From the NCBI GenBank assembly GCA_024699605.1, contig JAILPJ010000087.1:1-64000 (forward strand): a DNA stretch of 64,000 bases, read 5' to 3'. Positions within the stretch are counted from its first letter, which is position 1; each line of letters begins with the position of its first letter. The notes below the pieces were generated by a model that had not been told where the DNA came from, ran no database searches, and saw only the letters and a program-made list of their open reading frames with translations. Shown here in pieces: positions 24,846 to 34,508 of this stretch. The position numbers were made by a program, and so were the translations under genes. This DNA is from Desulfovibrio sp. (GTDB lineage: Bacteria; Desulfobacterota; Desulfovibrionia; Desulfovibrionales; Desulfovibrionaceae).

Positions 24846-24871
24846 AAAAAGGGGAAGACAAAGCTCCCCCC
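24846..24871 (-). terminator. rpsO intrinsic terminator or attenuator
   Basis: On the minus strand, 11 nt beyond the rpsO stop, a GC-rich stem (GGGGGAG paired with CTTCCCC, 6-nt loop) is followed by five T (plus-strand A at 24846-24850). It would end part of the rpsO transcript before pnp, and so set the ratio of rpsO to pnp and the genes behind it. Confidence 0.75.
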
Positions 24872-24882
24872 GATGTCCGTTG

Positions 24883-25152
24883 CTATTTACGCAGGCCAAG
24901 TTTTTCAATCAAGGCACGATAGCGCTGCACGTCTTTTCTTTTTAGGTAGTTCAAGATATTGCGCCTGCGTCCGACGAGCTTGAGCAGGCCTGTTCTTGAA
25001 TGAAAATCCTTTTTGTGTACTTTAAAATGTTCGGTCAAATCTTCAATTCGCGCCGTCAGAAGTGCCACTTGCACCTCAGGTGAACCAGTATCACCCTCAT
25101 GTTGGGCGTGTTGGGCAATCACGGCCTTTTTCGCTTGAGAATCCATGACCAC
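24883..25152 (-). CDS. rpsO: 30S ribosomal protein S15
   Basis: The 89-residue S15, which binds 16S rRNA in the central domain. The typical core is present: [33 protein letters not shown] and [20 protein letters not shown]. The GTG at 25152 has AAGGAG 8 nt upstream and gives exactly the usual 89 residues; the ATG two codons later would place the ribosome site 14 nt away. truB ends 17 nt upstream, so the two are co-transcribed. Confidence 0.97.
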   Translation of the reverse strand: MVMDSQAKKAVIAQHAQHEGDTGSPEVQVALLTARIEDLTEHFKVHKKDFHSRTGLLKLVGRRRNILNYLKRKDVQRYRALIEKLGLRK

Positions 25153-25169
25153 AGCAGTTTCTCCTTGGT

Positions 25170-26129
25170 TTACATCTCCAGTTTCTGACTCCACAATCCA
25201 CGTGTTACTTCCCAATAGGGCGGCTTACCTTCTTCACAACGAGAGGCCAATGCCAACTCCTGACCCTGATACATAAGAATCGCCTGCTTCCTGTGATTGG
25301 CCTCGGGCGCAAAACAGCTGCAGGGCAGATGCCGGCCATTTTTTACGGCTTCAACCCAGGCCTCTGGCACTTCAAGACAGGCCCAGGCAGGCAAAGCCTC
25401 ACGCAAGGGCCGCAGCGCTCTGAGGAGCACAGCCGGGTCGGCCTCAATCTCGTCCAAGGTACATGAGCCTTCTAGCCCAAAGGGGTAACTGAATTCCCGG
25501 GTCAATGCGGTAAGCACAGCTCCGCATCCCAAACGCATCCCCAAGCTGTGGGCCAGGGACCGTATATAGGTGCCAGAACGGCAGTGAACCCGGAAACGCA
25601 CAAAGGGCAGATCCATAGCGAGAATCTGCGCTTGTGAAATATCTACGCTTTTGACACGTTCAACCATTGTGCCCTTACGGGCCAGTTTATAGAGGGGCTT
25701 TCCGTCAAGCTTGGCCGCGGAATACGGCGGAACAACTTGCTCACGCAGCTCAGTCCAGGCAGCAATCTCCTCGGAAATCGCCTCTGGACTAATGCCGGTG
25801 GAGTCCCGCTCTTCAAGCACCTGACCGAGACAGTCCCACGTATCGGTGATCTGTCCAAGACGCAAGGTGCCCTGATAAATCTTGCCACCGCCACTCTGCA
25901 AATAGGAGGACAGCTTGGTCGCTTGCCCCAAAAGAACTAAAAGCACGCCTGAAGCCAAAGGGTCGAGCGTCCCTGCATGACCGATTTTTTTCTGCCCCAA
26001 CCGTTTGATCTGCATCAAGCAACGGTTGGAGGAAGGTCCACTTGCCTTGTTTAAGACCACAAGGCCATGCAGCTGCGGCAGAATTTGGCTAGGCGCCTGA
26101 AAAGAAGATGAGGAAAACGTATTCACCAT
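25170..26129 (-). CDS. truB: tRNA pseudouridine(55) synthase
   Basis: A 319-residue enzyme making pseudouridine-55 in the T-loop of tRNAs. The catalytic motif is [13 protein letters not shown] (Asp near residue 57), with the NKASGPSSN segment before it and [16 protein letters not shown] after it; a C-terminal PUA-like part is included. The ORF can be extended by 12 codons, but ATG 26129 gives the usual beginning. No ribosome-binding site precedes it; instead a 52-codon ORF ends 7 nt inside truB (ATGGTGA overlap), which suggests coupled translation. It is followed by rpsO. Confidence 0.96.
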   Translation of the reverse strand: MVNTFSSSSFQAPSQILPQLHGLVVLNKASGPSSNRCLMQIKRLGQKKIGHAGTLDPLASGVLLVLLGQATKLSSYLQSGGGKIYQGTLRLGQITDTWDCLGQVLEERDSTGISPEAISEEIAAWTELREQVVPPYSAAKLDGKPLYKLARKGTMVERVKSVDISQAQILAMDLPFVRFRVHCRSGTYIRSLAHSLGMRLGCGAVLTALTREFSYPFGLEGSCTLDEIEADPAVLLRALRPLREALPAWACLEVPEAWVEAVKNGRHLPCSCFAPEANHRKQAILMYQGQELALASRCEEGKPPYWEVTRGLWSQKLEM

Positions 26130-26281
26130 AGTATACAGTAAACCCAAAAAAGTGAAGCCTTCCACGACAAAAGTCGCTGAGGTTCTCCTGCCGCATCAAT
26201 TTCCAATAGTAAGCCTGTTCTTTCCGGCAAGCATTTTGTCATATCTCGCCGTTCGCCTGTTAAGTATTTGTCATTATCCAT
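26123..26281 (-). CDS. Possible leader ORF coupled to truB
   Basis: A 52-codon ORF that ends in a TGA overlapping the truB start codon region (ATGGTGA). The product is unrecognised: a charged N-terminal half and a hydrophobic Trp-rich end. Support comes from the overlap and from truB having no ribosome site of its own. Against it, the ORF also lacks a clear Shine-Dalgarno sequence; a stem with arms TGCTTCGC/GCGAAGCA lies 8 nt before its ATG. It may act only to deliver ribosomes to truB. Confidence 0.35.
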   Translation of the reverse strand: MDNDKYLTGERRDMTKCLPERTGLLLEIDAAGEPQRLLSWKASLFWVYCILW

Positions 26282-26307
26282 CGCGCATGCTTCGCCAGCG
26301 AAGCACC

Positions 26308-26335
26308 GGTATACAGACTCAAAAATCGTCTGCAA
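26308..26335 (-). promoter_or_regulatory. Candidate sigma-70 promoter for truB-rpsO-pnp
   Basis: On the minus strand TTGCAG (26330-26335) and TATACC (26308-26313) are separated by 16 nt. This is upstream of the leader ORF and truB and downstream of the nrnA terminator, where a promoter is needed. The match is moderate and untested. Confidence 0.4.
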
Positions 26336-26468
26336 GAGGTCTCATGATGAGACGATAGTTTGCTTGTTATTAATCTTTTGTAGACAGCCTGCTTGCTTCT
26401 TGAGCAAAAACTTTGTCAAACAATCAAAAAATACCGTAAGGAGGCTACTTGAACGTGTGGCTGTGAGC

Positions 26469-26513
26469 AAAAAAACGCCATAGACAGGACGAAAGTCACA
26501 CGTCTGTGGCGTT
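26469..26513 (-). terminator. Intrinsic terminator after nrnA
   Basis: A 12-bp stem with one mismatch (arms 26474-26485 and 26502-26513), 16-nt loop, followed on the minus strand by seven T (plus-strand A at 26469-26475). It starts 8 nt beyond the nrnA stop. It divides the rimP-nrnA transcript from truB-rpsO-pnp and the genes beyond. Confidence 0.85.
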
Positions 26514-26520
26514 AGCAAGC

Positions 26521-27519
26521 TTACGCAAGCAAAGGCTTAAGAGCCTGCAAAATCATCTCTTTGGCTGTCTTAAGATCAACGGCCAGATTTCCTCCGGCCG
26601 CATTGCGGTGACCGCCACCATGCATCTGTCTGGCAACGGCACAGACATCAAAGGCCGGCTGAGAACGCAGACTGAATTTGCAGCTCTGAGCGGAATCTTC
26701 GCGCACAACCGCTGAGAGCTTTACGCCACGCAGCCGTCTTAAATATTCCACAAAACCCTCGAGATCTTCACGCTCGGCATGCACGTTGGCCAGCATCTGC
26801 TGACTCACGGCACAAATGGCAAGCTGCCCGTCCATCTGAAATTCCACCTGACCTACCAGCTCACCCCAGAGGGCAAAACGCTCATGGCGAATATTACTGT
26901 CAATATCCTCGCGTAAGGCGGCCATATTCAGACCACCGCGCACCAAGAGCGCTGCCAAATCAAAGACTTCCGCAGAGGTATTGCCGTGGACAAAGCCTCC
27001 GGTATCAGTGACAAGTCCCAACGCGATGGCCCGGGCAAGTTCCCCTTCAAGTTCAATGCCCAAAGCCAATGCCACATAAGCAATCAGCTGGGTGCAAGAG
27101 GCTGCCTTCGGTTCGACCCACGAAGCCAATGTTCCCACACCCTCACCTTCATGATGGTCAATGTTCACGCGGGGAAGTGACGGCGCAAGACTTTCGAGAT
27201 CTCCGCCAATGCGGTGAAATTGACCGAGATCGACCAAAAGGGCCTGTTCAGGTGAAAAAGGCAGATGGGAAAGATCCGTCATTAAAGGCGCCGGCAAGGA
27301 CAAAAAGTGTAAAAAAACCGGTACGCCAGAGACACTGTAGAGGACAAACTCCTTGCCCAGATGCTGCAAAAGATAGGCACACGCAGCCACTGAGCCCAAA
27401 GCATCACCATCGGGATTAAGGTGTGCCGAAATGATCACGCGGCTTAAACTGGGTAAAACCGCTGCCACTTCCTGGGCTTTCTGGCGATAGGGCAGAGGGA
27501 TGTGTTCAGTCAACGGCAT
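26521..27519 (-). CDS. nrnA: DHH/DHHA1 phosphoesterase, NrnA type
   Basis: A 332-residue DHH-family enzyme of the bifunctional oligoribonuclease/pAp-phosphatase type, degrading very short RNAs and 3'-phosphoadenosine phosphate. Motifs: SAHLNPDGDALGS (about 31-43), VDLGQFHRIG, the signature IDHHEGEG, TDTGGF, and the DHHA1 motif GGGHRNAAGG near the C-terminus. ATG 27519 is preferred; a TTG three codons earlier is possible. The start overlaps the end of the DUF503 gene by 14 nt. Its presence beside infB and before truB follows the common order of this block. Confidence 0.92.
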   Translation of the reverse strand: MPLTEHIPLPYRQKAQEVAAVLPSLSRVIISAHLNPDGDALGSVAACAYLLQHLGKEFVLYSVSGVPVFLHFLSLPAPLMTDLSHLPFSPEQALLVDLGQFHRIGGDLESLAPSLPRVNIDHHEGEGVGTLASWVEPKAASCTQLIAYVALALGIELEGELARAIALGLVTDTGGFVHGNTSAEVFDLAALLVRGGLNMAALREDIDSNIRHERFALWGELVGQVEFQMDGQLAICAVSQQMLANVHAEREDLEGFVEYLRRLRGVKLSAVVREDSAQSCKFSLRSQPAFDVCAVARQMHGGGHRNAAGGNLAVDLKTAKEMILQALKPLLA

Positions 27520-27802
27520 AAACCTCAACCTCGCTATAGGTCATTTCCTCAGGACAGACCGCTTCCATCATGGAACAACACTTGTCCAGGCGACTACGCA
27601 AATGCTGTTCGCTGTTGGACAGCGAAGCCACGGCCAAGCGAAGACGTGTCAGGCAGTCTTGGGTTTCAATCTCAGCTATGGCAACATTGAATTTGTTGCG
27701 AACCTTCTGCTTGAGGCTGTTGGCCACACGGCGTTTGGCCTTGAGATTGTCGTTGCCCTCCAGACTAAATTCCACGGTCAGAACGGCAAAAAGCGTCGCC
27801 AT
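27506..27802 (-). CDS. DUF503 (YlxP-like) protein
   Basis: A 98-residue small protein of the DUF503 family, recognisable by the LKAKRRVANSLKQKVRNKFNVAIAE-type core (basic Lys/Arg segment about 21-44) and LRLAVASLSN. The family is found next to infB and rbfA in many bacteria and is thought to concern ribosome function; activity unknown. It begins 12 nt after infB and overlaps nrnA. The place where rbfA is usually found in this block is empty. Confidence 0.9.
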   Translation of the reverse strand: MATLFAVLTVEFSLEGNDNLKAKRRVANSLKQKVRNKFNVAIAEIETQDCLTRLRLAVASLSNSEQHLRSRLDKCCSMMEAVCPEEMTYSEVEVYAVD

Positions 27803-27813
27803 AGATCCTATGC

Positions 27814-30750
27814 CTATAATTGCGCTGCTTCTTCAACCGTTTCAAAGGCTTCAATAATATCACCAATCTTGATGTCGTTGAAATTCTCAAGACCGGCACC
27901 GCATTCGTTGCCCTTGACCACTTCCTTAGCGTCATCCTTGAAACGCTTCAGGGAAATGATTTTACCGGTATAGACGACCACACCGTCACGCAAAAGACGA
28001 ACACCGGCATGACGCTGAATTTTACCGTCAGCCACATAGCAGCCGGCAATGGTGCCAACCTTGGGAAGATTGAACGTATTGCGTACTTCGGCCTGTCCCA
28101 AATAGACTTCACGCTGCACAGGAGCGAGCAGACCTGCCATGGCGCTCTTGATGTCTTCCACGAGCTTGTAGATGATATTATAGAAGCGGATGTCCACATT
28201 CTCGCGCTCGGCCACTTCCTTGATCTTGGCTGTGGGACGAACATTGAAACCAATAATGATGGCCTGAGACGCCGATGCCAAAAGGATGTCTGATTCGGAA
28301 ATAGCGCCTGTGCCGCCGTGAACCACATGCACAGCAACTTTATCCGTGCTCTGCTTGTTCAGAGCTTCAATGATAGCTTCAAGACTTCCCTGCACGTCAG
28401 CCTTGACCACAAGATTCAGGGTCATGGTCTCTTGATCGCCTGCATGCTGAGACAGGAAGGTTTCAAGAGTCACTCTTGATTCCTGAGCCAGTTCCCGTTC
28501 ACGCTGCTTACTGGCGCGGGCATCGGCAATACGACGGGCCACCTTTTCATCGGCCACCACAATGAATTCCTCACCCGCTTCAGGCACGCCTTCCACGCCT
28601 TGCACTTCAACGGGCATGGACGGGCCGGCTTCCTTGACCTTCTTGCCCTGATCCGTCAACAGCGCACGCACGCGTCCAGAGAACTGACCACAGACAAAAT
28701 TGTCTCCATGGTGCAAGGTCCCTTCCTGAATGAGTACAGTGGCCACAGGCCCACGTCCCTTATCCAGACGCGCTTCCACAATATGGCCACGTGCCGGCTT
28801 GTCGGGGTTCGCCTTCAGCTCCATGATCTCAGACTGCAGGGCAACCATTTCCAAGAGTTCGTCAAGACCCTGCCGTGTTTTGGCCGAAACTTTGGCCACA
28901 ATGGTGTCTCCACCCCAATCTTCAGGCTGCAGTCCCAATTCCGCAAGCTCGCGCAACACTCGGTCAGGATCAGCGCCCGGCTTGTCCATCTTGTTCACGG
29001 CGACCATGATCGGCACATTGGCTGCCCGTGAGTGGTTGATGGCCTCCCGTGTCTGCTCCATAACGCCGTCATCTGCCGCAACGACCAAAATCACCAAGTC
29101 GGTGATCTGGGCACCACGAGCACGCATGGCCGTGAAGGCCTCGTGACCAGGCGTGTCTAAAAAGACAATGTCTCCACGCTTGGTTTTCACATGATAGGCA
29201 CCGATATGCTGCGTGATACCGCCCGCCTCGCCACTCGTGACATGGGATTTACGGATGGCGTCCAGCAGTGAGGTCTTACCGTGGTCGACATGACCCATGA
29301 TGGTCACCACAGGAGGACGCGGCTTTAAGCTTTCCGGACTATCCACATCTTTAGAGACAAGATATTCGTCCTCGGAAAAGCCTGTCTTTTCCACTTCGTA
29401 GCCAAATTCTGAAGCGACCAGCGTTGCTGTATCAAAATCCAGGGTCTGGTTGATGGTGGCCATCACACCAAAGGAGGAAAAGAGCACTTTAATCAGCTCA
29501 TTGGCTTTGAGCCCCATCTGCTTGGCCATTTCCGAGACCGTAATCACTTCCACAATACGGATCTTACGCTTGGCGGCCTTGATGGGTTGAGTGACGGGCT
29601 GCACGACACGCTGCTGACGGTTGCCTTTGCGCTTGCCGCGGCTGCGGTTCATGCGTGGCACATCTTCATCCTCATTCTGCCCAAAATCGCCCTGCTGGAA
29701 ATCGACTGTGCGGCGACCCTTCATACGTTTTTTCTTGCTTTGGGTCTCCTGCACCTCTGGCATGGGAACAGGCTGCTGCTGTCTGAAGCCTGTTCCGGGA
29801 CGAGCACTGCGATTCTGATCACGTCGTGCCTGGCCAGAACGCTGATTGCGCTCACGACCCTTATTCGCCCCTGAAGTTTCAGCGGGCTGGGGCTTTTGCG
29901 TTGGCCGGGAAATAATCCGAACTCTTGGCTGAGAAGCCGCTTCCGCCTGCCCTTCCTCTTCTTGGCTTTCTGTCTGTTCCACCGGCTGTTCCACAGGACG
30001 AGCTTTCTGTTCTGTCAGGGTCGGAGCCGAAGAACCTTCTGGCTCTGCCGAGGCATCAGCCGACGAACGACGCACGAGCTTCACGGTTTTTGCGTGGACC
30101 TCTTCTGCGTTTTCCTGCTCCTTAACGGCTTGGCGTGGCTCTTCAGCTTTGGGAGTTTGTTCTTCCTCACGCTGCTCAGCGCTTGCTGTTACCGTCTCGT
30201 CAGGCGCAGACTTCTGTACACTTGCCAAAGGCTCTTCGACCGGAGAAGCCGGAAGTGGGGGTAGGTTCTGTTCGGCAGTCTCCTGTTCCTTGGCGTCGGC
30301 TTTGTCCTGACCGGGCAGGCGAATCACCCGTGCCTTCTGCTCCGGGGCAGGCGGAGCAATAATTCTGGCTTTTTTGCTTTCTTCCTGTCCCTTACGCTCG
30401 GCCTGTACCTCACGGGAACGCCTGACTTCTTTAGGCTGAACTGGGGAAGATTCCGTCTGCTGAGGTGCTGAAGGCGTTTCAGCCACAGGCTCTTTTTCTG
30501 CCTGAGCTGTCGGCTGAGGACTGGCCTCACGGCGTCGTCGACGGACAATGACATCAGGCTTCTTTTTGTCATTATCCCGATTGTTCTTCTGATCCTGAAA
30601 GTACTGACGCAATTTGTCCGCATCCGCAGGCACGACGGTAGCCACCTTAGCACTATTCTTGAGACAATCCCGTACTGCAGCCTGCACCTCATCGATGGTC
30701 AGACCGAGTTCTGTGGCAAGATCTTTCAGCTTAATACGATCTGCTGCCAT
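27814..30750 (-). CDS. infB: Translation initiation factor IF-2
   Basis: A 978-residue GTPase that brings initiator tRNA to the 30S subunit. The N-terminal IF2_N module is followed by a very long Gln/Glu/Pro/Arg-rich linker (to about 390), a second IF2_N module ([18 protein letters not shown]), the G domain with [16 protein letters not shown] and [11 protein letters not shown], and the usual C-terminal beta-barrel domains. ATG 30750 was chosen, 8 nt after a G-rich ribosome site; the ATG two codons earlier sits too close to it. It begins 5 nt after the stop of rnpM. Confidence 0.97.
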   Translation of the reverse strand: MAADRIKLKDLATELGLTIDEVQAAVRDCLKNSAKVATVVPADADKLRQYFQDQKNNRDNDKKKPDVIVRRRRREASPQPTAQAEKEPVAETPSAPQQTESSPVQPKEVRRSREVQAERKGQEESKKARIIAPPAPEQKARVIRLPGQDKADAKEQETAEQNLPPLPASPVEEPLASVQKSAPDETVTASAEQREEEQTPKAEEPRQAVKEQENAEEVHAKTVKLVRRSSADASAEPEGSSAPTLTEQKARPVEQPVEQTESQEEEGQAEAASQPRVRIISRPTQKPQPAETSGANKGRERNQRSGQARRDQNRSARPGTGFRQQQPVPMPEVQETQSKKKRMKGRRTVDFQQGDFGQNEDEDVPRMNRSRGKRKGNRQQRVVQPVTQPIKAAKRKIRIVEVITVSEMAKQMGLKANELIKVLFSSFGVMATINQTLDFDTATLVASEFGYEVEKTGFSEDEYLVSKDVDSPESLKPRPPVVTIMGHVDHGKTSLLDAIRKSHVTSGEAGGITQHIGAYHVKTKRGDIVFLDTPGHEAFTAMRARGAQITDLVILVVAADDGVMEQTREAINHSRAANVPIMVAVNKMDKPGADPDRVLRELAELGLQPEDWGGDTIVAKVSAKTRQGLDELLEMVALQSEIMELKANPDKPARGHIVEARLDKGRGPVATVLIQEGTLHHGDNFVCGQFSGRVRALLTDQGKKVKEAGPSMPVEVQGVEGVPEAGEEFIVVADEKVARRIADARASKQRERELAQESRVTLETFLSQHAGDQETMTLNLVVKADVQGSLEAIIEALNKQSTDKVAVHVVHGGTGAISESDILLASASQAIIIGFNVRPTAKIKEVAERENVDIRFYNIIYKLVEDIKSAMAGLLAPVQREVYLGQAEVRNTFNLPKVGTIAGCYVADGKIQRHAGVRLLRDGVVVYTGKIISLKRFKDDAKEVVKGNECGAGLENFNDIKIGDIIEAFETVEEAAQL

Positions 30751-30755
30751 ACACA

Positions 30756-30980
30756 TTACCCCCTTCGCGCACGTGACACAGGACGAAACTTCGCAAATTT
30801 CCGTGCACACTGTGCATCTCGGCAAATATACCAGCCCCTGCCCGGGCTGTCTTTTTTCTCGTCTTCGCGTAAGACACCCTCAGGTGTCAGGCAATAGCGC
30901 GTCAGCTCCGCCTTGGGAAAACGGCCACGGCAGATGACACACATCCGTACGGGTCCATTGAAATGCCCGTTCCTAATCAC
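30756..30980 (-). CDS. rnpM: YlxR/RnpM-type RNA-binding protein
   Basis: A 74-residue DUF448/YlxR protein with the family pattern [15 protein letters not shown] near the start, RGWYICRD and a basic C-terminus. In Gram-positive bacteria the family modulates RNase P; in this nusA-infB position it is common across bacteria. GTG 30980 overlaps the nusA stop and has AGGAAG 7 nt before it, which decides the start; upstream in-frame ATGs would lie deep inside nusA. Confidence 0.88.
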   Translation of the reverse strand: MIRNGHFNGPVRMCVICRGRFPKAELTRYCLTPEGVLREDEKKDSPGRGWYICRDAQCARKFAKFRPVSRARRG

Positions 30981-32352
30981 TTGTATCTTCCTGCGCAGAT
31001 CCAGAAGTCTCGGCTGGCTTTGAGGACTCTGCATTTTCGTCATCACTGTCTTCGGTTTTTCTCGCGACTTCCATCACTTCCTTGGAAACGGCTGAGGACT
31101 CCATCTGTTCTTCGACCACAGGCGCCAAAAAGTTGATGGCCTGGCGCAATTCAGAAATACGCATGGACGAGATCAACAAGTTTTCGGCAAGTTCCTGATC
31201 GCTGGCCGCACGCAGTTTGTCCAGTGATGTGTAACCAGCTTGCAAAAGTGTCTCAATGGACACCTCAGCCACACTGGCGACCTGTTCAAGCCCATGGCCA
31301 ATGGCATTGGCCTCCTTGTAGCGGCTTTCCGTAAAAATATCGACTTTCCAGCCTAAAAGGCGAGCGGCAAGTTTAACATTCTGACCCTTACGGCCAATGG
31401 CATTGGTCAGCTGATCATCGGGCACAATGACTTCCAGAAGATTTTCCTCTTCATCGACCACGATACGCGTGACAAAGGCGGGTGCCAGAGCATTGCGGGC
31501 GTAGGTAGCAATGTCGGCGCTCCAGACCACAATATCGATGCGCTCGCCATGAAATTCCTGAACAATATTCTGAATGCGGGAACCGCGCACGCCAACACAG
31601 GCGCCCACAGGATCCACCTCGCGTTCTTTGGAATAAACGGCCACTTTGGCTCGAGAACCGGGGTCGCGGGCAACACCCATCACGCGAACCAAGCCTTCGT
31701 CCACCTCTGGCACTTCTCGACGGAACAGGGCGGCCATATAGTCACGATGCGAGCGTGAAATGACGACCTGCGGACCACGTCCCTCGCGGCGCACATCGAT
31801 GATCAAGGCCTGCACACGATCCCCGCGCTTGTAATGCTCTCTGGGAATCTGCTCATCACGTGGCAAAATAGCTTCTGTACGGCCAAGATTGACGACCCAG
31901 CCGCCTTTATCACGGCGTTGGATAATACCACTGACAATCTCTCCGCGACGGTCTTTAAACTCATCGTAGATGATGCCTTGCTCCGCATCACGCATGCGCT
32001 GAATAATGACCTGTTTGGCAGACTGGGCAGCAATGCGGCCCAGATCCTGAATCTTGATTCTGAAGCCGACTTCATCGTCCAGCTGCACATTGGCATCGTG
32101 CTCGCGGGCATCGGCAAGGGCTATCTGGGTATTTTCATTGGCCACATCGCCGTCTTCAACAACTACCTTGAACTGATAGACCTCAATGTCGCCTGTCTCG
32201 TCGTTGTAGGTGACCTCAACATCCATATCGTCGCTGAAACGTTTCAGCACAGAGGTTCTCACCGCATCTTCGAGGGTATTGACAAGCATTGTACGATCAA
32301 GACCTTTATCTTTGCTGATCTGATCGATTGCTTTCTTAAGTTCAAAATTCAT
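30973..32352 (-). CDS. nusA: Transcription termination/antitermination factor NusA
   Basis: 459 residues: N-terminal RNA-polymerase-binding domain (1-130), S1 domain (RGEIVSGIIQRRDKGGWVVNLG), KH1 and KH2 (VGACVGVRGSRIQNI, NAIGRKGQNVKLAARLLGW), one helical domain (about 350-410) and an acidic Ser/Glu tail. It lacks the two full acidic repeats of E. coli NusA. ATG 32352 follows GGAGGG. It precedes rnpM and infB and follows rimP with a 65-nt gap. Confidence 0.97.
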   Translation of the reverse strand: MNFELKKAIDQISKDKGLDRTMLVNTLEDAVRTSVLKRFSDDMDVEVTYNDETGDIEVYQFKVVVEDGDVANENTQIALADAREHDANVQLDDEVGFRIKIQDLGRIAAQSAKQVIIQRMRDAEQGIIYDEFKDRRGEIVSGIIQRRDKGGWVVNLGRTEAILPRDEQIPREHYKRGDRVQALIIDVRREGRGPQVVISRSHRDYMAALFRREVPEVDEGLVRVMGVARDPGSRAKVAVYSKEREVDPVGACVGVRGSRIQNIVQEFHGERIDIVVWSADIATYARNALAPAFVTRIVVDEEENLLEVIVPDDQLTNAIGRKGQNVKLAARLLGWKVDIFTESRYKEANAIGHGLEQVASVAEVSIETLLQAGYTSLDKLRAASDQELAENLLISSMRISELRQAINFLAPVVEEQMESSAVSKEVMEVARKTEDSDDENAESSKPAETSGSAQEDTSD

Positions 32353-32417
32353 GAAACCCTCCATTGTCCCCGCTCAAGCGTAAAATCGGCAATAGTCGCC
32401 CGTATTCTCTGTCACTA

Positions 32418-33014
32418 TCACGCCTTTTTGCGTGCAGCCTTCTTTCCCGGCTTCGGTGTTTTGGGAAAAAGCGCCACTCTGTTGACTTTACGCACACAAG
32501 TCCAAGGAATGCAGACAACGGGTTCTGCAAGCATCTGGACCTGATCGTCTTCAGTGATGGCACAAGGCTCGAGAAAAAAAGACGACTCAGTAACTTCTGT
32601 GAGTTTCCCGCGCCACATTCTGCGGCTTTGCGTACCAGAAGAAAGAGGAGAGAAAAGACGAGCCTCGACAACCTCTCCCAGATAATCCGCCATCTGTTCA
32701 AGAGTAAAAAAGATACGCGAAAGCCCGGGAGTAGAGACTTCAAGCTGCCAGGGACCGGAAAAGATATTTTCCACATCAAGCGCCAGGCCCAAATCCCGGG
32801 AAATTTCTTCGCACTGCTGAAGGTCGGCGACCGTCTTTGCTTCCTCATCCTCCTGTCCATGCTCTTCAGCCTGATTTTTTTGCGTATCGATATAAAGACG
32901 CAACAAAGGTCTTTGGCTCATCACAAGTTCCAGTCCCCAAAGCACAAGACCTCGGGCTGTAACCAGTGGCAGAGCCAATTGACGGATACGTTCTCTAAGA
33001 TCATCGCTGGGCAT
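32418..33014 (-). CDS. rimP: Ribosome maturation factor RimP
   Basis: A 198-residue RimP involved in 30S assembly. Features: LRLYIDTQK, an acidic insertion, CEEISRDLGLALD, the family signature LEVSTPGLSR and a C-terminal SH3-like part ending in a basic Lys/Arg tail. ATG 33014 lacks a strong ribosome site; a GTG seven codons earlier is an alternative. First gene of the nusA operon; a terminator hairpin lies just upstream. Confidence 0.93.
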   Translation of the reverse strand: MPSDDLRERIRQLALPLVTARGLVLWGLELVMSQRPLLRLYIDTQKNQAEEHGQEDEEAKTVADLQQCEEISRDLGLALDVENIFSGPWQLEVSTPGLSRIFFTLEQMADYLGEVVEARLFSPLSSGTQSRRMWRGKLTEVTESSFFLEPCAITEDDQVQMLAEPVVCIPWTCVRKVNRVALFPKTPKPGKKAARKKA

Positions 33015-33044
33015 GACAAATCCGCAGGAAAGCACGAGTTAGCT

Positions 33045-33080
33045 AAAAAAAAGGGGAGGCCTCAGAAAGGCCACCCCTTT
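33045..33080 (-). terminator. Intrinsic terminator between mutY and rimP
   Basis: An interrupted stem (GGGG, A-A mismatch, GGCC; arms 33053-33061 and 33069-33077, 7-nt loop) is followed on the minus strand by eight T (plus-strand A at 33045-33052). It is 200 nt beyond the mutY stop and only about 30 nt before rimP, so it could end mutY readthrough or act as an attenuator in a rimP-nusA leader. The 33084-33280 stretch between it and mutY shows no gene. Confidence 0.8.
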
Positions 33081-33280
33081 GTGAACACAATGTTCGCAAT
33101 CAGGATGAGCATCAGAGCGCAACCCTGATACTAAGTGCGATCTTTTGCAGAAAAAAAAGCAAAAAGTCAAGAAAAAAATAGGGCTTAGATACGTTTTCGT
33201 TTCCTGTTCACAACCGTTCATACTTGCGAACTCTCGCTATCTCTCTCCACTGGATAAAAAATCTGTCACGAAGACGGCTG

Positions 33281-34381
33281 TCAATAGGTTGTTTTTCCTA
33301 CCTGACTTGTGAGAAAACGGTCCAGCACTGTACGGTGTGGCGAAGGTAAAGGAAGCTTGGCAAGGTCAGAGCGGGCAAACCAGACAAAGGGTTTGGACAG
33401 CACGCAAGACACGAGAAAGAAGGCTCTGACCTGCAAAACAATCTGCCATTTGGTGTAGCTGTGCTGTAATTGCGTCTGCCAGTCGAGAGCGTAAAGCTTC
33501 AAACCAGTCTGTCGGGCAAATAAAGAGCAAAAACACCGTGTCGGATCATCGCTTTTTGCCATCTCAAATTCAGGCAGAGTCCAAAGATTGGCCCAAATGC
33601 CCTGTTTAGGACGTTGGCAAAGCAAAAGACGTCTCTTGCCGTCAATAATCACGCCAGCGGTACTGTACCGTAGCTGTCTGAGCGAAGATGACATTTGGAC
33701 GGGGCGTTGGCTTTCTGTTCCGTGGGCATGCGCTAAACAGAGATCCTGCAAAGGGCAGTCGGCGCAAAGAAGCTTTCGACCGCAGATTAAGGCCCCGAAC
33801 TCCATCAGTGCCTGGTTGAAGTCTCGTGCCCGCTGTTCAGGAAGAAGGGCACGGGCATAACGCTCTATACAGATTTTCCCCGAAGACGAGCGCACATCTT
33901 CGCAACAGTCAAAGAGTCTGGCAAGCACACGTAGCCCATTGGCATCCACACCAACGGTCGGCTGCTCAAAAGCAATGGCCGCAATGGCTCCTGCCGTGTA
34001 ATGGCCAATACCCGGAAGCTTTTCGAGTTTTTCCTGATCAGTGGGCAATTGCCCACCATATTCTGCCAGAAGCAGACGGGCTGTCTTATGCAGGTTCTTA
34101 GCCCGCTGATAATAGCCAAGACCTTCCCAGGCACACAAAACAGCCTCCAAATCAGCCTGTGCCAAAGACTGAAGCGTGGGAAAACGCGACATAAAGCGCT
34201 TAAAGTAGTCAACTACCCGTAACATTTGCGTTTGCTGAAGCATGATTTCTGAGACCCATACTTCATAAGGGGTATAGTGCAAACGCCAGGGAAGGTCTCG
34301 TGCGTTTGCGCCAAACCAAGCGAGAAGGCGTTTTGTCACTTCTGCAGACCATGATCTGGATAAGGGGGTTGCGCTTGGCAT
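33281..34381 (-). CDS. mutY: A/G-specific adenine DNA glycosylase
   Basis: A 366-residue base-excision enzyme removing adenine opposite 8-oxoguanine. Seen: EIMLQQTQ, the helix-hairpin-helix [30 protein letters not shown] with the catalytic Asp region, and the iron-sulfur ligands in [16 protein letters not shown] (Cys spacing 6-2-5). A C-terminal NUDIX-like domain that recognises 8-oxoguanine covers about 235-366. The second of two tandem ATGs (34381) lies at a proper distance from GAGGAG. The gene stands alone and diverges from the cyclophilin gene. Confidence 0.95.
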   Translation of the reverse strand: MPSATPLSRSWSAEVTKRLLAWFGANARDLPWRLHYTPYEVWVSEIMLQQTQMLRVVDYFKRFMSRFPTLQSLAQADLEAVLCAWEGLGYYQRAKNLHKTARLLLAEYGGQLPTDQEKLEKLPGIGHYTAGAIAAIAFEQPTVGVDANGLRVLARLFDCCEDVRSSSGKICIERYARALLPEQRARDFNQALMEFGALICGRKLLCADCPLQDLCLAHAHGTESQRPVQMSSSLRQLRYSTAGVIIDGKRRLLLCQRPKQGIWANLWTLPEFEMAKSDDPTRCFCSLFARQTGLKLYALDWQTQLQHSYTKWQIVLQVRAFFLVSCVLSKPFVWFARSDLAKLPLPSPHRTVLDRFLTSQVGKTTY

Positions 34382-34412
34382 CATGCTCCTCAATTGTGCT
34401 GACAAACTGACC

Positions 34413-34441
34413 TTGAGACAGTCCCGATTTTTGCGTAAACT
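34413..34441 (+). promoter_or_regulatory. Sigma-70-type promoter of the cyclophilin gene
   Basis: TTGAGA (34413-34418) and TAAACT (34436-34441) are separated by exactly 17 nt, 68 nt before the start codon of the peptidyl-prolyl isomerase gene, in the divergent region shared with mutY. Four to five of six positions match in each box. Confidence 0.6.
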
Positions 34442-34508
34442 TATTCCATATGTCATTTGGCAAAAAAGCATTTGCCGACATAAACATCGACCAACCAAGG
34501 AGAAAATG

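Noticed and set aside
33084..33280. Initiator tRNA gene before rimP, as in E. coli
   Set aside because: No cloverleaf, T-loop or CCA-type end could be found in the stretch.
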